Assembly (NCBI GenBank): GCA_900759715.1
Contig: CAAEXF010000135.1
Location: 1-64,000 of the forward strand
Direction of reading: 5' to 3'
Length of the DNA stretch: 64,000 nucleotides
Origin: Clostridium_AM sp900759715
GTDB lineage: Bacteria > Bacillota > Clostridia > Clostridiales > Clostridiaceae
Position 1 is the first letter of the stretch, and the number at the start of each line of letters is the position of its first letter. Under the pieces are notes generated by a model that was not told the origin of the DNA, did not search any database, and saw nothing but the letters and a program-made list of their open reading frames with translations. Below are positions 60,170 to 64,000 of the stretch, piece after piece. The translations under genes were made by a program, and so were the position numbers.

Positions 60170-60808
60170 TTAGCGGCTGTGTTCCTTTTCAGCAGCTTCC
60201 GCATCTGCTTTAGTTTTATGAACTGTACCACTTGGATGCTGAGGTGGTGCATAAATAGAATAGAGTTTAAGTGGTTTACGACCTGTATTGATTATATTGT
60301 GCCATGTGCCAGCAGGTATCATGATTGCAAAGTCATCAGAGACTTTCCTTTGAAAGTTTAGTCTATCTTTTCTATCGCCCATTTTAACAATTCCTTGGCC
60401 TTCCTCAACACGTAAGAATTGATCAACCTTTGGATGGATTTCTAATCCTATACTTTCTCCGGGATTAATGCTCATCAAGGTAACCTGCAAATGTTTTCCT
60501 GTCCAGAGAGCTGAACGAAAGGCATCGTTCTGCTTAGTAACCTGATTAATGTTAACTACAAAAGGTTCTGGGCCATAATCCTTCAATTCAACTGGATCAG
60601 CTCTCCTATCTGAATATGAAGAATCACATCTGGAAGCATACTCTATTTCATCAGTAAAAGGAACAGAGTTATCGCTAAATTGTTCGAAAAAATCCGGGTT
60701 ATCCATTGGCTCGCTAAAATAGTAAGGACAAGGATAGGCTCTATACATATTGTCTAAGTTAAACATTGGTGTGTTAATGAAATATGGACATGGATACATA
60801 TTATACAT
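60170..60808 (-). CDS. Cupin protein with YPCPY repeats, spore-coat-like
   Basis: 212 residues. The N-terminus has two MY-x-YPCPYF-type units (MYNMYPCPYFINTPMF and MYRAYPCPYYFSEPM), as in coat-type proteins. A cupin barrel follows: NPGESIGLEIHPKVDQFLRVEEGQG and IPAGTWHNIINTG, metal His and Glu present. No signal peptide. A sigma-K-like promoter lies 22 bp upstream, so a role in the spore coat is likely. Confidence 0.8.
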   Translation of the reverse strand: MYNMYPCPYFINTPMFNLDNMYRAYPCPYYFSEPMDNPDFFEQFSDNSVPFTDEIEYASRCDSSYSDRRADPVELKDYGPEPFVVNINQVTKQNDAFRSALWTGKHLQVTLMSINPGESIGLEIHPKVDQFLRVEEGQGIVKMGDRKDRLNFQRKVSDDFAIMIPAGTWHNIINTGRKPLKLYSIYAPPQHPSGTVHKTKADAEAAEKEHSR

Positions 60809-60829
60809 CCTTTCACAGTCTTACAACAC

Positions 60830-60857
60830 TATAATATGCTTTATGTTTAGAAAATGT
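60830..60857 (-). promoter_or_regulatory. Sigma-K-like promoter of the cupin gene
   Basis: On the - strand: AC (60856-60857), 17 bp, CATATTATA (60830-60838), a full match to CATAnnnTA. Confidence 0.6.
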
Positions 60858-60944
60858 TCGTTAACTCACATAGGTGTTACGCTTGGCTAAGAACATATTT
60901 ATAACTACTAAATACAACTGTTACAAAAGAGAATGAAAAACTAT

Positions 60945-60990
60945 AGCCTCAGACTGGCTTTCTCTTAAAAGGAGAAAGCGGTCTGAGGCT
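60945..60990. terminator. Strong terminator
   Basis: AGCCTCAGAC and GTCTGAGGCT form the outer stem and GCTTTCTC/GAGAAAGC the inner one. It lies just past the LysM gene stop. Confidence 0.85.
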
Positions 60991-60997
60991 TTATTCA

Positions 60998-62398
60998 CTA
61001 TCTTGTAGGCGACCAATCAAGGCTATAAAAGATGAAACCACTTAATAGATTAATTGGAACTAACTTTATTATATCTATACTCCAAACTTCAACAGGACGG
61101 TATTCATCTCTGCATCCCGATAAGTAAGCGATCTTTCTACTGTCAGGGGACCAGGTTACAGGTGTAGAGTAACAGCTAGAAATCGCTGCGGTAGAGTCGC
61201 CTTCACCTCTTACACCAGACGATCTAATTAATGAGTAATACTTGCCGTTTATAAATTGGGTTGAACTATAAGCTATTTTAGTTGAATCTGGAGACCAAGT
61301 TGGATAGTAATTTTTTGCTTCAGGGCCACCGGGAATTTTATATGTGCTCCCTGTAGAAAGCTCCAATGTATAAATTTCCGATATACTAGCACCAGGTGTA
61401 GTATATAAAACAAATTTACCATTTGGAGATAGTCTTACGTTGTTTAAAGGCCAATTAGCGTTATTTGTGATTTGTATTTCATTAGTTCCATCTAAATTAT
61501 TTCTGTAGAGCTGACTAATATTTGATTTGTCCTTTGCCTCATATAAAAGTTCAGTACCATTTGGGAACCACTGAACGTATGAGGTTCCTGCTCGATTGAT
61601 TGTTTTGAATGTATTGTTTAAAACGTCATAGATTCTAATGATTTTATTATCAGAGTAAACGATTCTTCTACTATCTGGAGCCCAATCAATAAACCCTGGA
61701 GCAGTGATCTGATCAATTTTCGAAACTTTCATTGTTGTAAAGTTTATAATAGAGATAATGCCAGAGTTTCCTATATATGCAATCTGAGTCTGATCTGGAG
61801 ACCAAAATATCCGTGATGTTTCACCATCTTCATCTATAGGTATAGTGCTTAATTTACCGGTATTTGGTTCATACAATCCTAAGTAAGATTTAATATCGTC
61901 ATTTAATATTACAGCCAATCTTCCGGTACCACCAGGCGGTGGATATGGAATTGCAATACTCATACCAGATACTATAGTGGAGGTAAGACCAGGATTTGCT
62001 TTTATTATAAGATCAGGCCTTAGTTGTCCGTTAAGTATAACATTATATTTTGATGCAATTTTATAAAGTGTGTCGCCTGGTCTAACAATATAGTAGGGTA
62101 CGCCTTGAGGAATAATCAGAATTTGTCCAGGTACTATGGTATATGGGGGAGCAATTCCATTTGCTTCTATGATTATGTGGGCAGGCACACCGTAAATTTG
62201 TGATATAAAGAAAATAGATTCACCAGGTTTTACAACATAAGTAGTTACACCAGGAGGCATTGATAACTGCTGCCCTATATAGATCGTATAGGGTGCTGCA
62301 AGATTGTTTGAATTTATAAGAGAAATGAGTGGAATATTAAAGCGTCTAGCTATACTATTAAGTGTGTCACCTGAACGAACGGTGTAAAATATTTGCAT
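60998..62398 (-). CDS. LysM x3 and TolB-like beta-propeller protein
   Basis: 466 residues from ATG 62398, which follows TTGGAG; the 6 upstream codons have no SD. Three LysM units (about 3-47, 52-96 and 101-160; TVRSGDTLNSIARRF, VVKPGESIFFISQIY, IVRPGDTLYKIASKY) bind peptidoglycan or GlcNAc chains. Seven WSPD/WxPD blades follow (e.g. FWSPDQTQIAYIG, TWSPDSTKIAYSS). No signal peptide, as for proteins laid onto the spore cortex or coat from the mother cell. Confidence 0.9.
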   Translation of the reverse strand: MQIFYTVRSGDTLNSIARRFNIPLISLINSNNLAAPYTIYIGQQLSMPPGVTTYVVKPGESIFFISQIYGVPAHIIIEANGIAPPYTIVPGQILIIPQGVPYYIVRPGDTLYKIASKYNVILNGQLRPDLIIKANPGLTSTIVSGMSIAIPYPPPGGTGRLAVILNDDIKSYLGLYEPNTGKLSTIPIDEDGETSRIFWSPDQTQIAYIGNSGIISIINFTTMKVSKIDQITAPGFIDWAPDSRRIVYSDNKIIRIYDVLNNTFKTINRAGTSYVQWFPNGTELLYEAKDKSNISQLYRNNLDGTNEIQITNNANWPLNNVRLSPNGKFVLYTTPGASISEIYTLELSTGSTYKIPGGPEAKNYYPTWSPDSTKIAYSSTQFINGKYYSLIRSSGVRGEGDSTAAISSCYSTPVTWSPDSRKIAYLSGCRDEYRPVEVWSIDIIKLVPINLLSGFIFYSLDWSPTR

Positions 62399-62429
62399 AG
62401 GATTCTCCAAAAACAATTAATATTGACTA

Positions 62430-62456
62430 TATAATATGATTTTAAAAAAAATTGGT
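62430..62456 (-). promoter_or_regulatory. Sigma-K-like promoter of the LysM gene
   Basis: On the - strand: AC (62455-62456), 16 bp, CATATTATA (62430-62438), the same -10 as the cupin gene. 32 bp to the start codon. Confidence 0.6.
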
Positions 62457-62501
62457 GAATTTAAAGAACTTCATATTCTTTTTAACCTAATGTGCGGAAT
62501 T

Positions 62502-62545
62502 CTCCCCTCCTCTATAGGGGGAGATGGATAGCACTTGCCGATAGG
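62502..62545 (+). repeat. Left end of an IS200/IS605 element
   Basis: CTCCCC and GGGGAG (62502-62523) form a hairpin around CTCCTCTATA, and GCC-GATA-GGC (about 62539-62548) a smaller one. Such subterminal hairpins are what TnpA of this family recognises. The right end lies outside the window. Confidence 0.65.
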
Positions 62546-62599
62546 CAATAAGTACGATAATCGATATTCAGTTACATATGCTGAAAGGTAGTGTTATCA

Positions 62600-62986
62600 A
62601 TGAAATTAGACAATAATAATTATTCAGTATTCTTGCTAAACTATCATTTGGTATTAGTTATTAAGTATAGACGAAAAGTTATAGATAATAAAATGCCGAA
62701 TAGATTAAAGGATATATTTGAGTATATATGTCCAAAATATAATATAACTTTAGAAGAATGGAATCATGATTTAGGTCATGTACATTTACTCTTTAGAGGC
62801 TATCCAAATACTGATATATCAAAATTTATTAATGCTTACAAAAGTGCTAGTAGTAGACTTATAAAGAAGGAATTTTCTCAAATAAGAAAACAGCTATGGA
62901 AGGAATGTTTTTGGTCAAGAAGTTATTGTCTTATAACAACTGACGGTGCTCCCATAGATGTAGTTAGAAAATATATTGAAAATTAA
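62600..62986 (+). CDS. tnpA: IS200/IS605 transposase TnpA (Y1, HUH)
   Basis: 128 residues. The HUH pair reads GHVHLLFRG, and the catalytic Tyr is in IDVVRKYIEN near the C-terminus. It cuts and joins single strands at the element's hairpins. ATG 62600 fits the SD GAAAGGTAG; GTG 62591 is less likely. tnpB follows 21 bp downstream. Confidence 0.9.
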   Translation: MKLDNNNYSVFLLNYHLVLVIKYRRKVIDNKMPNRLKDIFEYICPKYNITLEEWNHDLGHVHLLFRGYPNTDISKFINAYKSASSRLIKKEFSQIRKQLWKECFWSRSYCLITTDGAPIDVVRKYIEN

Positions 62987-63007
62987 GGGATGAAATGAGG
63001 TGATATT

Positions 63008-64000
63008 GTGCTGAAGGCTTATAAATTTAGGATTTATCCTAATGAAGAACAAAGATTATATTTAGGAAAAACTTTTGGATGTACTAGATTTATATACAAT
63101 AAAATGTTATCAGATAGAATTAAAGCCTATGAGGGAAATAAAGAATTAGACATTAAAAATATAAAATATCCAACACCAGCACAATATAAAAAAGAGTTTC
63201 AATGGTTAAAAGAAGTTGATAGTCTAGCACTAGCTAATGCACAATTAAATTTAGATAAAGCATATAGAAATTTTTTTAGAGATAACTCTGTTGGATTTCC
63301 TAAGTTCAAAAAGAAAACTAATACTAATAGTTATACTACTAATAATCAAAATGGAACTGTATTTCTAGAAAAGGGATATATAAAAATACCTAAGTTGAAA
63401 TCAATGATTAAAATGAAGCAGCATAGAGAATTCAAGGGATTAATCAAAAGTTGTACTATATCTAAAACTCCTAGTGATAGATATTATATATCAATTCTAG
63501 TTGATACAGAAAATTTTGTATTGCCTAATGTAGATAAAAAAATAGGTATAGATGTTGGATTAAAGGAATTTGCAGTATGTTCTGATGGATATAGAGAACC
63601 TAATCCAAAACATCTTAGAAAGTCTGAAAAGAGATTAGCTAAACTACAAAAGGACTTATCAAGAAAACAAAAAGGTAGTAAAAATAGAGATAAAGCTAGA
63701 TTAAAAGTTGCAAAACTACATCAAAAAATAGCAGACCAAAGAGCAGATTTTATGCACAAGTTATCAATTAAACTAATTAGAGAAAACCAATCTATAGTTA
63801 TTGAGGACTTAAAAGTTAAGAATTTGCAAAAAAATCATAAGTTAGCTAAAGCAATAAGTGAAGCAAGTTGGTCTGAATTTAGAAGGATGCTAGAATATAA
63901 AGCAAATTGGTATGGAAGAAAACTTATATTAGCGCCATCAAATTATGCTAGCAGTCAGTTATGTTCAGAATGTGGATATAAAAATGAAGAAGTAAAAAAT
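63008..64000 (+). CDS. tnpB: TnpB RNA-guided nuclease, partial (runs off the window)
   Basis: 331 codons seen, starting at GTG 63008 behind GAGGTGAT. MLKAYKFRIYPNEEQ at the start, RuvC-I Asp in IGIDVGLKEFAV, RuvC-II Glu in IVIEDLKVKNL and the first CxxC of the zinc finger (CSECGYKN) at the edge. The last RuvC Asp lies outside the window. No stop or frameshift was found, so it looks intact as far as visible. Confidence 0.95.
   Translation, partial: MLKAYKFRIYPNEEQRLYLGKTFGCTRFIYNKMLSDRIKAYEGNKELDIKNIKYPTPAQYKKEFQWLKEVDSLALANAQLNLDKAYRNFFRDNSVGFPKFKKKTNTNSYTTNNQNGTVFLEKGYIKIPKLKSMIKMKQHREFKGLIKSCTISKTPSDRYYISILVDTENFVLPNVDKKIGIDVGLKEFAVCSDGYREPNPKHLRKSEKRLAKLQKDLSRKQKGSKNRDKARLKVAKLHQKIADQRADFMHKLSIKLIRENQSIVIEDLKVKNLQKNHKLAKAISEASWSEFRRMLEYKANWYGRKLILAPSNYASSQLCSECGYKNEEVKN

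Noticed and set aside
1..64000. tRNA or rRNA genes
   Set aside because: No cloverleaf or rRNA-like segment was recognised by eye; a covariance-model scan would be decisive.

Overview
The window is strongly AT-rich and reads as the chromosome of a spore-forming Clostridium (sensu stricto-like). The basis is the codon use, an oxygen-dependent NrdAB pair with NrdR boxes, a LysM protein and a coat-type cupin behind sigma-K-like promoters, IS200/IS605, and an S6:S18 leader. I cannot name the species from sequence alone.

Region 1 (1-16.4 kb) is the most unusual part. About 25 small genes and decayed remnants lie head to tail on the + strand. Short conserved sites separate many of them. A full site has two 13-bp imperfect palindromes: a left half AAATTCCAATTTT and a right half AAGTAGTAATTTG or AAATAGTAATTTG, with a conserved 14-bp spacer between. 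I count 22 sites (7 bipartite, 9 right half only, 6 left half only). The left half often overlaps the TAA stop of the gene before it, and the right half usually sits just upstream of the next RBS. The cargo looks like integron or immunity cargo: SUFU, SUKH (SMI1/KNR4), LRR, CbrC, GNATs, arylamine N-acetyltransferase, cupin, VOC, DUF3795, DUF523, YdcF and orphans. A leader with an extended -10 promoter precedes the array. No integrase is visible.

Region 2 (16.5-22.2 kb): class I ribonucleotide reductase (nrdA, nrdB, - strand) with a promoter and two NrdR-like boxes. It is followed by a second copy of the same leader and site, which heads a mini-array: an 18-codon ORF, a B3-like metallo-beta-lactamase-fold gene and a SUKH-like gene.

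Region 3 (22.2-34 kb): a surface-glycan cluster of glycosyltransferases, DegT aminotransferase, ATP-grasp, PIG-L deacetylase, metallophosphoesterase, two SDR nucleotide-sugar enzymes, a tandem GT2-GT2 and a GT2-GT4 fusion. Divergent sigma-K-like promoters suggest late mother-cell expression, so the product is probably a spore coat or exosporium glycan.

Region 4 (34-47.4 kb): a GAF-PucR regulator divergent from an M20 peptidase and AbgT-type transporter; a flavoprotein; an ADP-ribosylglycohydrolase beside a PD-(D/E)XK-like protein; a decayed MBL gene; a GNAT; PepP; an MFS transporter; and two copies each of a MITE and a structured dispersed repeat.

Region 5 (47.9-53.4 kb): a seven-base-tight to short-gap metal operon of FecCD/FecE/FecB-type ABC genes, a HypB/CobW-like GTPase, a second odd ABC ATPase and a DUF4213/DUF364 protein.

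Region 6 (53.5-64 kb): rpsF-rpsR without ssb behind an S6:S18-type leader, a MarR regulator with twin operators and an ion permease, a Cys-rich/DUF1858/LigB-type cluster, DUF975, a coat-like cupin, a LysM-beta-propeller protein, and an IS200/IS605 tnpA-tnpB element that runs off the end.
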